The notes under the pieces were generated by a model. That model was given only the letters and a program-made list of their open reading frames with translations, did not search any database and had not been told where the DNA came from. From Paenisporosarcina sp050269735 (GTDB lineage Bacteria > Bacillota > Bacilli > Bacillales_A > Planococcaceae), in NCBI RefSeq assembly GCF_050269735.1, contig NZ_JBNNIX010000001.1, positions 1,116,001 to 1,180,000 on the forward strand: a stretch of 64,000 nt of DNA, written 5' to 3'. The position numbers were made by a program, and so were the translations under genes. Positions within the stretch are counted from its first letter, which is position 1. Every line of letters starts with the position of its first letter. This document shows, in pieces, positions 38,563 through 48,154 of the stretch.

Positions 38563-40138
38563 CTGATTGTGTGTAAGGCAACAAAATAGAGACAACTGTA
38601 CCTTTATTAAGTTGGCTATTGATCAAAATCTTCCCACCGTGTTCCTGAATGATTTTTTGAGAGATCATCATCCCAAGACCAGTTCCTGTGGTTTTCGTCG
38701 TAAAGAAAGGTTCAAATATTTGATTAACAACTTCCTGCGTCATACCTTCACCATTATCACGTATTTGAATCGTTACGAATCCTTGAGTTTCTAAGTCAGT
38801 AGAAATTTCAAGCGAACCACCATTGGTCAGTGCTTCTATTGCATTTTTTACGATGTTGATAATTACTTGTTTAATTTGATTTTGCTCACCAACAACAATT
38901 GCATGACGCGCTTTCCAAGACTCTTTGAGCAATATGCTTCTTAAATTAAGCTCTGGACTAAAGAGGAGAACGACGTCTTGAAGGATCTTTTCTATATGAA
39001 ATTCTTTTGCCTTCGTTACATGAGGTTTTGCTAAAATCAAAAACTCGCTAATAATTAAGTTGATTCGTTCAAGTTCAGACTCAATTAATTTTGTGTACGT
39101 CTGATAAGGGTGTTGATCATCCGTATTCATCATTTGAATGAAACCTGAAATCACGGTCATGGGATTTCGGATTTCGTGGGCAACACCTGCGGCTATTTCT
39201 CCTGCCAGTTTTAACTTTTCAGTTTGGACAATGAGCTTCTCGGCTTCTTTGCGATAAGATATATCACGCGTGATAACGGACATGGCTACCATATCGCCAC
39301 TCTTGTCGTAAATGGGACTCAACGTCAATTGCGCATCAAAAAAGGTTCCATCTTTTCTCATATCTCTCGTTTCAAAAGAGTAATAACTTTCTCCTTTTAA
39401 GACTTTTTCAATTCGTTCGTTCGCTGCGGCAACATTCTCAGGGGGGACAAGCGGAATTCGATTCCCGATGCATTCCTCCCGACTCCATCCATAAAGTAAT
39501 TCAAATGCTGGATTTAGTGCAATGATCCGCGCATCTAAATCGAAAACGGCAATACCATCTTTGGCATTCTCAAAAAACATATGTAAATAGCCTTCCCTAG
39601 AATCAAGGGCTCGTTCCAGCGTCGCTTGCTGTTCCTCTACGCGTTCCCAAGTGGTGCGCATAAAGAGGGAATGGACAACTGCGGTCAAACTCATTAAAAT
39701 CAACAATAACAGGACCACATATAAATCACCGAATTCAATGGTACTTGTAAAATCTTGAAAATTACTTTGGAAAATATAAATTACTTCTAATACAGTAATC
39801 GGTAAAAGAATTAAACTTGAAATGATTGAGTGGTATAATGAAGCAATGAATAGTGGATATACAAAAAGTAAAACATGTATGTAATAAGGTGTATCTAAAT
39901 TTAGATGAAGAATATATCCATTCATACCGCCCAATATCAGGAACTGCATGACTGTATTATTTATGTTCATTCTTTTTAGTATAAATAAAAGAATGCAATA
40001 GATAATCGCGAAAAAAGGGATGGAAACTGTAAATTGGTAAGGGATAAACAGACTTGATAATGTATGAAAAAGTAATCCGATTGCAAATAAATTTATAAAC
40101 AATCGATTGCGTTTTGACAAGAGCAGTGATTTGTTCAT
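38540..40138 (-). CDS. membrane PAS-domain histidine kinase (sporulation KinB/KinC type)
   Basis: A 532-aa sensor kinase. Residues about 10-175 hold six membrane helices with short loops, then a PAS domain (about 190-310) with FENAKDGIAVFDLDARIIALNPAFELLYGW. The HisKA dimerisation helix follows, with phospho-acceptor His in GVAHEIRNPMTVISGFIQMM. The HATPase has N box NIVKNAIEAL, G1 IRDNGEGM and G2 TGTGLGMMISQ. No response regulator gene is adjacent, as usual for orphan Bacillales kinases that phosphorylate Spo0F. The signal is unknown. Confidence 0.9.
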   Translation of the reverse strand: MNKSLLLSKRNRLFINLFAIGLLFHTLSSLFIPYQFTVSIPFFAIIYCILLFILKRMNINNTVMQFLILGGMNGYILHLNLDTPYYIHVLLFVYPLFIASLYHSIISSLILLPITVLEVIYIFQSNFQDFTSTIEFGDLYVVLLLLILMSLTAVVHSLFMRTTWERVEEQQATLERALDSREGYLHMFFENAKDGIAVFDLDARIIALNPAFELLYGWSREECIGNRIPLVPPENVAAANERIEKVLKGESYYSFETRDMRKDGTFFDAQLTLSPIYDKSGDMVAMSVITRDISYRKEAEKLIVQTEKLKLAGEIAAGVAHEIRNPMTVISGFIQMMNTDDQHPYQTYTKLIESELERINLIISEFLILAKPHVTKAKEFHIEKILQDVVLLFSPELNLRSILLKESWKARHAIVVGEQNQIKQVIINIVKNAIEALTNGGSLEISTDLETQGFVTIQIRDNGEGMTQEVVNQIFEPFFTTKTTGTGLGMMISQKIIQEHGGKILINSQLNKGTVVSILLPYTQSEKSASSS

Positions 40139-40241
40139 TCTTCACCTCGATAATCAGTAGTTATTCCTATATCATACATGATTTAGCGGTGTGCGAACAT
40201 GCTGAATTTTGATATGATATTTATCATATAGGGGGTTAATC

Positions 40242-41297
40242 ATGTCTAGCGTATTTAGAGAGAAAGAAACAATTCAATTGCTTCAAAAACTCGTAGAGAT
40301 TCCAAGTCCTTCTGGATATACGAAAGAAATCATGAAATTCATGGCTTCCATTTTAGATGACATGCAAGTAACTTACACACAATCAAACAAAGGGGCTTTA
40401 ATTGCTACGATTGAGGGGAAAGATACTTCTAAACATAGATTGTTAACAGCACATACAGATACGCTTGGTGCGATGGTTAAAGAAATCAAAGGAAGTGGAC
40501 GACTTAAACTATCAATGATTGGTGGGTTTAATTGGAATGCTGTAGAAGGCGAATACTGTCATATACATACAGCCTCTGGCAAAAAAGTCCGTGGAACGAT
40601 TTTGATGCATCAAACGACAGTTCATGTATATAAAAATGCAGGTTCTGCAGAACGCAGCGTTGAAAATATCGAAGTTCGTATAGATGAAAAAGTTACAAAT
40701 GCGGATGAAACAAGAGCACTGGGTGTTGAAGTGGGTGACTTTGTATCGTTTGATCCTAGATTTGAGCAAACAGATTCAGGCTTTATCAAATCACGTCACT
40801 TGGACGATAAAGCTAGTACAGCTTTGTTATTACAATTGATTGCTTCTATAAAAGAAAATGATTTGAACCTTCCTTATACCACTCATTTCTACATTTCGAA
40901 CAATGAAGAGATTGGCTATGGTGGTAATTCGAATATTCCAGCAGAAGTTGTGGAATACATTGCTGTCGATATGGGCGCAATTGGTGATGGACAAACATCC
41001 GATGAGTATACGGTCTCTATTTGTGCGAAGGATTCATCCGGTCCTTACCATTACGACCTCACACGTCATTTAGTTGAATTAGCTAAACAGCAAGGCATTG
41101 AGTATAAGCTGGATATTTACCCGTATTACGGTTCAGATGCATCAGCTGCAATCCGCGCAGGATTCGACGTGAAGCATGCATTATTCGGACCAGGGATTGA
41201 AGCATCCCATGCATATGAACGAACACATATTGATTCTTTGAAACATACTGCAGCACTGCTAGAAGCATATGTGCTCTCTCCAATGGAGACAGAATAG
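40242..41297 (+). CDS. M42-family metallo-aminopeptidase
   Basis: A 351-aa cytosolic peptidase of the FrvX/glutamyl-aminopeptidase type. Metal ligands and catalytic residues are visible: LLTAHTDTLGAMV (first His/Asp), FIKSRHLDDKAST (bridging Asp), YISNNEEIGYGG (general-base Glu plus ligand Glu), IAVDMGAIG and the late His in GIEASHAYERTH. It forms dodecamers in known members. It precedes murE by 11 bp, suggesting one operon, although a functional link is not obvious. Confidence 0.9.
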   Translation: MSSVFREKETIQLLQKLVEIPSPSGYTKEIMKFMASILDDMQVTYTQSNKGALIATIEGKDTSKHRLLTAHTDTLGAMVKEIKGSGRLKLSMIGGFNWNAVEGEYCHIHTASGKKVRGTILMHQTTVHVYKNAGSAERSVENIEVRIDEKVTNADETRALGVEVGDFVSFDPRFEQTDSGFIKSRHLDDKASTALLLQLIASIKENDLNLPYTTHFYISNNEEIGYGGNSNIPAEVVEYIAVDMGAIGDGQTSDEYTVSICAKDSSGPYHYDLTRHLVELAKQQGIEYKLDIYPYYGSDASAAIRAGFDVKHALFGPGIEASHAYERTHIDSLKHTAALLEAYVLSPMETE

Positions 41298-41308
41298 GAG
41301 GAAAGCAA

Positions 41309-42793
41309 ATGCAGTCAATTGACTTAATCAGTTGCTTGCCGGTTAAAGAAATTCACGGTTCACTTCCCACTGAAGTGTTTGACATAGCGGTTGATTCACG
41401 AAGCGTTCAACCAGAAAGTGTTTTTATCTGCATCAAGGGATATACCGTAGATGGACATGATTACGCCATGCAAGCAATTGAAAGCGGGGCAAAAATAATT
41501 GTAACTGAAAAACAATTGGAATTGGACTACTCTCGCGTCGCATGTGTTGTCGTTGACGACACAACACGAGCAGTAGGGTTATTAGCTTCCAAGTTTTATG
41601 GCTATCCTTCCAAGGATTTGACGATGATTGGTGTAACCGGCACAAATGGTAAAACGAGTGTCAGTGGCATTATCCAAAATATGCTTCAAGGTCTCGCCGT
41701 GAAATCTGCTTTGACAGGAACAATTGGTTTTAACTTAAATGGAGTATTGTATGATTCTGCCAATACGACAAGTGATGCGTTAAGCACACAGTTAATGATT
41801 AATCGTGCAAAAAGTGAAGGTTGTAAGACGATGATTATGGAAGTCTCATCTCATGGATTGGTTTTAGGACGATTAACGGGCGTAGACTTCGATATCGCCA
41901 TTTTTACAAATTTAACGCATGATCACTTAGATTTCCATGGAACGATGGAACAGTACGGACAAGCGAAAGGTCTTTTATTCTCCCAATTAGGGCAGGACTT
42001 ACAACGTTCAAAACATGCCATAGTCAATGCGGATGACGAATGGTCAAATCGACTGAAAGAAATGACCGGTTTTCCCGTTTGGTCTTATGCCATTAAGGCG
42101 GATGCACATTTCCAAGGACAAAATATTCAGTTGCAGTCGAATTGTACAACTTTTGAGATGAAGACACCTGAAGGAGTTTTCCCGGTTCGAATGAATCTGT
42201 TGGGTGAATTCAATGTATATAATGCTTTAGCTGCAACAGCTGCTTTATATACACAAGGGTATACGATATCTCAAATTATTGAACAGCTTGAAAAAATCCC
42301 GCCAGTTAAAGGTAGAATGGAAAAGCTAGACAGTGAGTTGCCTATATCCATATTTATTGATTATGCACATACACCTGACGCGATTGAAAAAGCGATTTCC
42401 TCAGTACTCCCTTATCAGACAAACCGTGTAATCTTTTTAGTTGGAACGGGTGGCAATCGAGATCGTTCAAAACGTCCAGCAATGGCAGAGAAGGCTTCGG
42501 TAGCAGATTATGTGATATTAACAACAGACGATCCACGCGATGAACCATATGAGTCAATTCTTGCTGATTTAGAAAAAGGAATGTTACACAAAAATTATGC
42601 TTGTATTGGTGACCGTGAATTGGCTGTTAAGCATGCGATAGAAATTGCTGAACCAGGTGATATCATCATCTTTGCAGGCAAGGGACATGAAGATTATCAA
42701 ATTATTGGCCGAACTAAGTTTCCACATAGCGATGGAGAAATCGCATTGGCGGCTGGTAAATTAAAATTCCAGGATTCTCCTTCTCGTTCTTGA
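41309..42793 (+). CDS. murE: UDP-MurNAc-tripeptide synthetase (MurE)
   Basis: A 494-aa Mur ligase. The N-terminal domain (about 1-95) has VFDIAVDSRSVQPESVFICIKG, the central ATPase has GVTGTNGKTSVS (about 110-121), and the C-terminal domain carries TTDDPRDEP. In MurE the DNPR motif selects meso-diaminopimelate while Lys-type enzymes replace the Arg. Here Arg is kept but Asn is Asp (DDPR), so the added amino acid is not certain. The gene is outside any dcw cluster. A terminator follows. Confidence 0.88.
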   Translation: MQSIDLISCLPVKEIHGSLPTEVFDIAVDSRSVQPESVFICIKGYTVDGHDYAMQAIESGAKIIVTEKQLELDYSRVACVVVDDTTRAVGLLASKFYGYPSKDLTMIGVTGTNGKTSVSGIIQNMLQGLAVKSALTGTIGFNLNGVLYDSANTTSDALSTQLMINRAKSEGCKTMIMEVSSHGLVLGRLTGVDFDIAIFTNLTHDHLDFHGTMEQYGQAKGLLFSQLGQDLQRSKHAIVNADDEWSNRLKEMTGFPVWSYAIKADAHFQGQNIQLQSNCTTFEMKTPEGVFPVRMNLLGEFNVYNALAATAALYTQGYTISQIIEQLEKIPPVKGRMEKLDSELPISIFIDYAHTPDAIEKAISSVLPYQTNRVIFLVGTGGNRDRSKRPAMAEKASVADYVILTTDDPRDEPYESILADLEKGMLHKNYACIGDRELAVKHAIEIAEPGDIIIFAGKGHEDYQIIGRTKFPHSDGEIALAAGKLKFQDSPSRS

Positions 42794-42856
42794 TTAGCAG
42801 ATGAAGTTTCTGAAGAAGCATGAAGAACGTTAGAGATTAATTCTGGGAACCGTAAC

Positions 42857-42889
42857 AAAGAACCGATCACATTTGACGATCGGTTCTTT
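42857..42889 (+). terminator. terminator after murE
   Basis: AAAGAACCGATC pairs exactly with GATCGGTTCTTT around a 9-nt loop. Confidence 0.85.
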
Positions 42890-42966
42890 CGACTTTTTGT
42901 TCACTTGTAATTTTTTGAAAAACTCCATATGATGATAGAGGAAAAAAAGAAGGAGAATACTTAATA

Positions 42967-44541
42967 ATGACTAAACAAATTCAAGACCAAATACAAGCAA
43001 GAAGAACATTCGCGATTATTTCCCATCCCGATGCCGGTAAAACTACAATGACAGAAAAACTGTTATTTTTTGGTGGAGCTATTCGTGATGCAGGTACAGT
43101 AAAAGCGAAGAAAACCGGAAAATTTGCTACATCTGACTGGATGGAAATCGAAAAACAACGCGGAATTTCTGTTACTTCTTCCGTTATGCAATTCGATTAC
43201 GACGATTGCCGCATCAATATTTTGGATACACCTGGTCACCAAGATTTCAGTGAAGACACATACCGTACATTGATGGCAGTGGATAGTGCAGTTATGATTG
43301 TCGATGCTGCAAAAGGTATCGAAGCTCAGACAATTAAGTTATTTAAAGTGTGTCGCTTACGCGGGATTCCAATTTTCACGTTCATTAACAAATTGGATCG
43401 TCAAGGTAAAGAACCATTAGAGTTAATGGAAGAACTTGAAGAAGTATTGGGAATTGAATCGTATGCGATGAACTGGCCGATTGGTATGGGGAAAGAATTC
43501 TTAGGGATTTATGACCGTTTTAACAATCGTGTTGAACAATTCCGTACAGATGAGAAGGAACGCTTTTTGCCTTTGGATGAAGAAGGTGGATTGGCTGTCG
43601 ATCATTCGATGAAACAAACTTCGTATTACAAACAAGCTTTAGAAGATATCATGTTATTAAATGAAGCGGGTAATGACTTTAATCTGGAAAAATTGAAAAA
43701 TGGTAAAATGACACCGGTTTTCTTTGGTAGTGCCCTGACGAATTTCGGTGTGCAGACATTCCTTGAAACCTACTTACAATTCGCTCCAACTCCGCAGCCT
43801 CGAAAAACGGATGCAGAAGAAGTGATTAATCCAGTATCAGAAGAGTTCTCTGGTTTCATTTTCAAAATTCAAGCCAACATGAATCCTGCGCACCGTGACC
43901 GTATTGCCTTTGTGCGTATCGTTTCCGGTAAATTCGAGCGAGGTATGACCGTAACTTTATCACGTACGGGTAAAACGTTTAAACTGACGCAATCGACTCA
44001 GTTTTTAGCTGACGATCGTGAAACAGTAGATGTAGCTGTAGCAGGAGATATTATCGGTTTACATGATACAGGTAGTTATCAAATTGGCGATACCATTGTT
44101 GGAGGGAAAAAAACCTTTAATTATGAAAAACTTCCACAGTTCACACCAGAGTTATTTGTTCGCGTTACAGCCAAAAACGTAATGAAATCTAAGCATTTCC
44201 ATAAAGGAATCATGCAGTTGGTACAAGAAGGTGCAATCCAGTATTACAAAACACTTCACACGGAAGATGTCATTCTTGGAGCAGTTGGTCAGCTTCAATT
44301 TGAAGTGTTTGAACACCGTATGAAAAATGAATACAACGTGGAAGTTCGTATGGAATCGATTGGCAATAAAATTGCACGTTGGATTGAAAACGAAAGTGAT
44401 GTTAAGGAATCTATGTCGAGTCCAAGAAGCATGCTCGTTCGTGACCGCTACGATCGATATGTGTTCTTATTCGAAAACGATTTTGCAATGCGCTGGTTCC
44501 AAGATAAAAATGAAAATATCGAGCTATATAGTTTGTTATAA
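42967..44541 (+). CDS. prfC: peptide chain release factor 3
   Basis: A 524-aa translational GTPase that recycles RF1/RF2 after termination. G1 SHPDAGKTTMTE (about 19-30), the switch with RGISVTSSVMQF, G3 DTPGHQDFSEDTYRTL (about 85-100) and G4 NKLDR are all intact. The RF3-type domains II and III follow, with ATPQ-like ATPTPQPR and AVGQLQFEVFEHRM. Full length for the family. GAAGGAG precedes the ATG. Confidence 0.95.
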   Translation: MTKQIQDQIQARRTFAIISHPDAGKTTMTEKLLFFGGAIRDAGTVKAKKTGKFATSDWMEIEKQRGISVTSSVMQFDYDDCRINILDTPGHQDFSEDTYRTLMAVDSAVMIVDAAKGIEAQTIKLFKVCRLRGIPIFTFINKLDRQGKEPLELMEELEEVLGIESYAMNWPIGMGKEFLGIYDRFNNRVEQFRTDEKERFLPLDEEGGLAVDHSMKQTSYYKQALEDIMLLNEAGNDFNLEKLKNGKMTPVFFGSALTNFGVQTFLETYLQFAPTPQPRKTDAEEVINPVSEEFSGFIFKIQANMNPAHRDRIAFVRIVSGKFERGMTVTLSRTGKTFKLTQSTQFLADDRETVDVAVAGDIIGLHDTGSYQIGDTIVGGKKTFNYEKLPQFTPELFVRVTAKNVMKSKHFHKGIMQLVQEGAIQYYKTLHTEDVILGAVGQLQFEVFEHRMKNEYNVEVRMESIGNKIARWIENESDVKESMSSPRSMLVRDRYDRYVFLFENDFAMRWFQDKNENIELYSLL

Positions 44542-44544
44542 GTG

Positions 44545-44573
44545 AAAAACCTGTCATTCGACAGGTTTTTTTG
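44545..44573 (+). terminator. terminator after prfC
   Basis: AAAAACCTGTC pairs with GACAGGTTTTT around ATTC, ending in a seven-T run. Confidence 0.92.
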
Positions 44574-44655
44574 TTTGCTCAATGGGGAGCAAATATAAGA
44601 TAAAAAAGAAGAAAAGGAAACCTTCGCACAACCTTCGTACAGGTGCCAAAAGGTG

Positions 44656-44760
44656 TTTTTACAACGTGAACGTCGATTTTTCCTACGTGACCTCAAATTT
44701 TTCCTACGTCAACGCCAATATTTCCTACGTCAAAGCCGATTTTTACAACCAAGAGTTTGG
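44656..44760. repeat. five tandem 21-bp repeats in the prfC-RND intergenic region
   Basis: Units start at 44656, 44677, 44698, 44719 and 44740, each exactly 21 bp. The inner three share TTTCCTACGTSA and the outer two have TTTTTACAAC instead. A plus-strand frame across them (44582-44791) would read seven-residue FSYVNAN-like repeats but has no ribosome site. The exact two-helical-turn spacing suggests a protein-binding array or a miniature repeat family. Confidence 0.75.
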
Positions 44761-44930
44761 TTTCTTCTCTCAGCCTCGATCTACAACGTAAGAACCGTAC
44801 TCAGATTAAAATTAACTCTTCTTCACTAAGGCGAAAGTGTATTTTCCTGCTTCAAAAGTGAGTTAATTAATGAATTAACATAGAAATATTGTCAATCCTG
44901 TGTCGGGATAAAGTTTCACTCTATTCACGT

Positions 44931-44959
44931 TTGAAGTAAGTGAGCGTAACGAATATGAT
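44931..44959 (+). promoter_or_regulatory. sigma-A-like promoter of the RND permease gene
   Basis: TTGAAG (44931-44936), a 17-bp spacer and TATGAT (44954-44959), 36 bp before the start codon. The rest of the 44574-44995 gap outside the 21-bp repeats shows nothing else clear. Confidence 0.5.
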
Positions 44960-44995
44960 AGAGAGAGAAGTTTTGGCAGGAAAGGAATTCACTAG

Positions 44996-47900
44996 ATGAA
45001 AATAAGCGATTTTTCAATAAAGCGTCCCGTTTTTACAACAGTTATTATGTTTTTAGTCATTATATTAGGTATTGTATCGTTCTTGAAGATACCGGTTACG
45101 CTAATTCCGGAACTGAATCCTCCTGTTGGAGTGGTTGTGACAAGTTATCCAGGGGCGAGCCCGACTGAAGTCAGCGAAAAAGTGACAAAACCACTTGAAT
45201 CAAGTTTATCAACATTGCCGGGGATAAAAACTTTGCAATCTACTTCGCAAGAAGGCGTCAATTTTATTTTATTGCAATTTGATTGGTCTACCAATATTGA
45301 TGATATACAAAGCGATATTATGCAGCGTATCGATCAAACACCAGTACCTGACGATTCTCAAAAACCACGGTTTTTGAAATTTGACCCAGCGCAGTTCCCC
45401 ATCATTCAGTTATCACTTCGTGCTCCTGAAAACGAGGGAGACGTCCGAATCATTGCGGAACAATTGGAAAAAGAACTGCGACGTACAGACGGCGTGGCGA
45501 GTGTCAATATTTCAGGGGCGTTAGTGGAAGAAGTACAAATTTTACTGGATCAACAAAAGCTTGAAGCTAAAGGATTAGCACAATCAGACATCGTGCAGTT
45601 GATTCAAGCGAACAATGTTTCGTTTCCTGGTGATCCAATCGAAACACAAGATGGCAAGCAACTGACAACCCGTATTGTCAGTACACTGACGAATGTCGAA
45701 GATATTAAAAATTTAGTAGTGACCATCAATCCAATGGACGGTGAAAATATAACCGTTGCAGACGTAGCAACGGTTGCGTTGGCAGAACATGAAACATCAA
45801 CTGAAACGAGTGCGAATGAAGAACCCGCGGTTTTGATGTCAGTACTTCAAGAATCGGGAGCCAATACAGCTGATGTTTCAACTTCGTTAAAAGAATCATT
45901 AGATGAACTTTTAAAGAAGGATGAGTATAAAGGGGTAGAAGCGGATATTTTGTTTGACCAAGGTGATTATGTGAAGTTAGCCATCGGAAACATTGGATCC
46001 TCACTTATTTTTGGTGGACTCTTCGCGATGCTCGTACTTTTTGTTTTTTTGCGTGGAATAAAGAGTCCAATAATTATTGGAATTGCTATCCCGTATTCGG
46101 TCATCGTGACTTTCGTGTTAATGTATTTTGCTGATTTTGCTTTAAATATCATGACGCTGGGTGCATTGGCACTCGGTATTGGGATGTTGGTAGATAATGC
46201 AATAGTGGTCATCGAAAACATCGAACGTCATCTCGGTATGGGGAAAGATTCTAAAACGGCAGCTTCAGAAGGAACAAAGGAAGTAGCCGGGGCAATTATA
46301 GCATCGACTTTAACAACTGTAGCTGTATTCGTTCCTGTTATTTTTATCACTGGTTTGATTGGTCAAATTTTCACTGAGTTTGCCTTAACCATTTCCTTTA
46401 GTTTAATTGCATCTTTGGTAGTGGCACTGACCGTCATTCCAATGCTTGCAAGTAGAATAATGAAAAAGCCTAGAGGCGACTTCGAAGCAAAACGTCGACG
46501 TTCAAAATCATATAATAATTTTGAACGTTCGGTTAAATGGGCACTAGGAAATCGATTAATGGTATTGATTTTCACTTCAATCATGCTAATAATTGCAACG
46601 TATGGGATGTTCCAAGTGGGAACCGAGTTTTTACCAGCTACTGATGAAGGATTCGTTAGTGTCAATGTCGAGTTAGATAATGGATCTTCTGTAAAAGCAA
46701 CAAAAGCAGTAGTGAAAAAAATAGAAGATCAGTTAAACAAAGAAAAAGATGTGGATGTATATGTGAGTCTAGTTGGCGGAACACAACAAGGCCAATCACG
46801 AGGAACATCAGAATCGAATAGAGCAGAAATATATATCAAGCTCATGCCATTAGATAAACGTGATCGTTCTGTTTTTGAATTTGTGGATGAAGTACAACCA
46901 AAAGTATTGAAAAACGTTGGGGAAGAGGCAGAAGTAAGTTTTAATTTGCAAACGGCTGCTGGTTCCACGCCAAATTCATTATCATTTTCAGTAACAGATA
47001 CGGATGACAAACGTTTGGAAAAAGCAGTTTCTGATATTCAAGGCTCTTTAAGTAAATTTGATTCGATTACAGAAATTACGAATGACTTAGAAGAGAGAAT
47101 AGATGAAGTGCAAGTGTCCGTGAAAAAAGATGCAGCAACAGAATTTGGACTGGCTCCTGCACAAATTGCCCAAACAGTAAACAGTGTGACAAGGGGGGCC
47201 TTTGCTACCCAAATTATTTCTGAAGATGATGATGTTTATGGTGTATATGTAAAATATGACGAAAAATACCGTAGCAGCATTGAACAGCTGAAGAAACTGA
47301 AATTAAGAACACCTTCAGGTCAATTTATTGAATTGCAGGAAGTTGCTGAAATTGAAATTGCCGAGGGTCCGGTTTCCATTCGTCGAGTAGACCAAGCAAA
47401 TTCAGTCAGCTTTTCATTGAAATATGATTCTTCGTATTCGTTAGGGGAAATGTCTGATCAAGTGGATGAGGCAATTGAAAAATTAAAGTTACCGGAAGAA
47501 GTTGAAATTAAGTTCGGTGGAGACCGGGAATTATTTGAAAGTGCCATTAATGATATGCTGCTGGCAGTCGTTCTTGCAATTGTGCTTGTTTATATTGTGA
47601 TGGCAGCGCAGTTTGAATCGTTCAAATATCCTTTTGTTATCATGTTTTCAGTGCCACTCATGATTATTGGTGTAGCACTTGGGTTGTTTATCACCCAAAC
47701 ACCTATCAGTATTACAGCAGTAATAGGCTTATTGGTGCTCGTGGGGATAGTGGTTAATAACGGGATTATGCTGGTTGATTTTATTAATCAACGAAAAGAA
47801 GAAGGGTACAATTCCTACGATTCAATCGTTTCTTCAACACGTGATCGAGTGAGACCGATATTAATGACTGCATTAACAACGATACTTGGTTTGTTACCTC

Positions 47901-48064
47901 TCGCTATAGGAATTGGTGAGGGAACTGAAATAAATCAACCTATGGGGATTGTCGTAATCGGTGGTCTTATCAGTTCGACTTTGCTGACGCTATATGTCAT
48001 CCCGGTTATTTATAGTCTATTTGATCGTCAAACACGTAAAAGCGCAAAAGCACCTACATCGTGA
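44996..48064 (+). CDS. RND-family efflux permease (SwrC/AcrB-like)
   Basis: A 1022-aa inner-membrane proton antiporter with the HAE1 architecture. Helix 1 is at about 12-30. Two large extracytosolic porter regions are at about 40-335 and 560-860. Six-helix bundles follow each, with ALGIGMLVDNAIVVIENIERH in helix 4 and GLLVLVGIVVNNGIMLVDFIN in helix 10. In Bacillus the homologue SwrC confers surfactin resistance and swarming. No membrane-fusion partner gene is adjacent, so it works alone or with a partner elsewhere. GGAAAGGAATTCACTAG precedes the ATG. Confidence 0.93.
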   Translation: MKISDFSIKRPVFTTVIMFLVIILGIVSFLKIPVTLIPELNPPVGVVVTSYPGASPTEVSEKVTKPLESSLSTLPGIKTLQSTSQEGVNFILLQFDWSTNIDDIQSDIMQRIDQTPVPDDSQKPRFLKFDPAQFPIIQLSLRAPENEGDVRIIAEQLEKELRRTDGVASVNISGALVEEVQILLDQQKLEAKGLAQSDIVQLIQANNVSFPGDPIETQDGKQLTTRIVSTLTNVEDIKNLVVTINPMDGENITVADVATVALAEHETSTETSANEEPAVLMSVLQESGANTADVSTSLKESLDELLKKDEYKGVEADILFDQGDYVKLAIGNIGSSLIFGGLFAMLVLFVFLRGIKSPIIIGIAIPYSVIVTFVLMYFADFALNIMTLGALALGIGMLVDNAIVVIENIERHLGMGKDSKTAASEGTKEVAGAIIASTLTTVAVFVPVIFITGLIGQIFTEFALTISFSLIASLVVALTVIPMLASRIMKKPRGDFEAKRRRSKSYNNFERSVKWALGNRLMVLIFTSIMLIIATYGMFQVGTEFLPATDEGFVSVNVELDNGSSVKATKAVVKKIEDQLNKEKDVDVYVSLVGGTQQGQSRGTSESNRAEIYIKLMPLDKRDRSVFEFVDEVQPKVLKNVGEEAEVSFNLQTAAGSTPNSLSFSVTDTDDKRLEKAVSDIQGSLSKFDSITEITNDLEERIDEVQVSVKKDAATEFGLAPAQIAQTVNSVTRGAFATQIISEDDDVYGVYVKYDEKYRSSIEQLKKLKLRTPSGQFIELQEVAEIEIAEGPVSIRRVDQANSVSFSLKYDSSYSLGEMSDQVDEAIEKLKLPEEVEIKFGGDRELFESAINDMLLAVVLAIVLVYIVMAAQFESFKYPFVIMFSVPLMIIGVALGLFITQTPISITAVIGLLVLVGIVVNNGIMLVDFINQRKEEGYNSYDSIVSSTRDRVRPILMTALTTILGLLPLAIGIGEGTEINQPMGIVVIGGLISSTLLTLYVIPVIYSLFDRQTRKSAKAPTS

Positions 48065-48070
48065 ATCCAA

Positions 48071-48104
48071 AACAACGTCTATTCAAAAATAGACGTTGTT
48101 TTTT
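48071..48104 (+). terminator. terminator after the RND gene
   Basis: AACAACGTCTA pairs with TAGACGTTGTT, then TTTT. Confidence 0.9.
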
Positions 48105-48154
48105 AGTGTTAATTTTCGTACTATTCAATTATTAAGAGTTTCGGAGGAGTATAA

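Noticed and set aside
44656..44760. CRISPR-like tandem repeat
   Set aside because: Units abut directly with no spacers and there are no cas genes.
44582..44791. 69-aa frame with FSYVNAN-type repeats upstream of the RND gene
   Set aside because: No ribosome site before its ATG, and it begins inside the prfC terminator region. The periodic peptide simply reflects the 21-bp DNA repeat, which I report instead.
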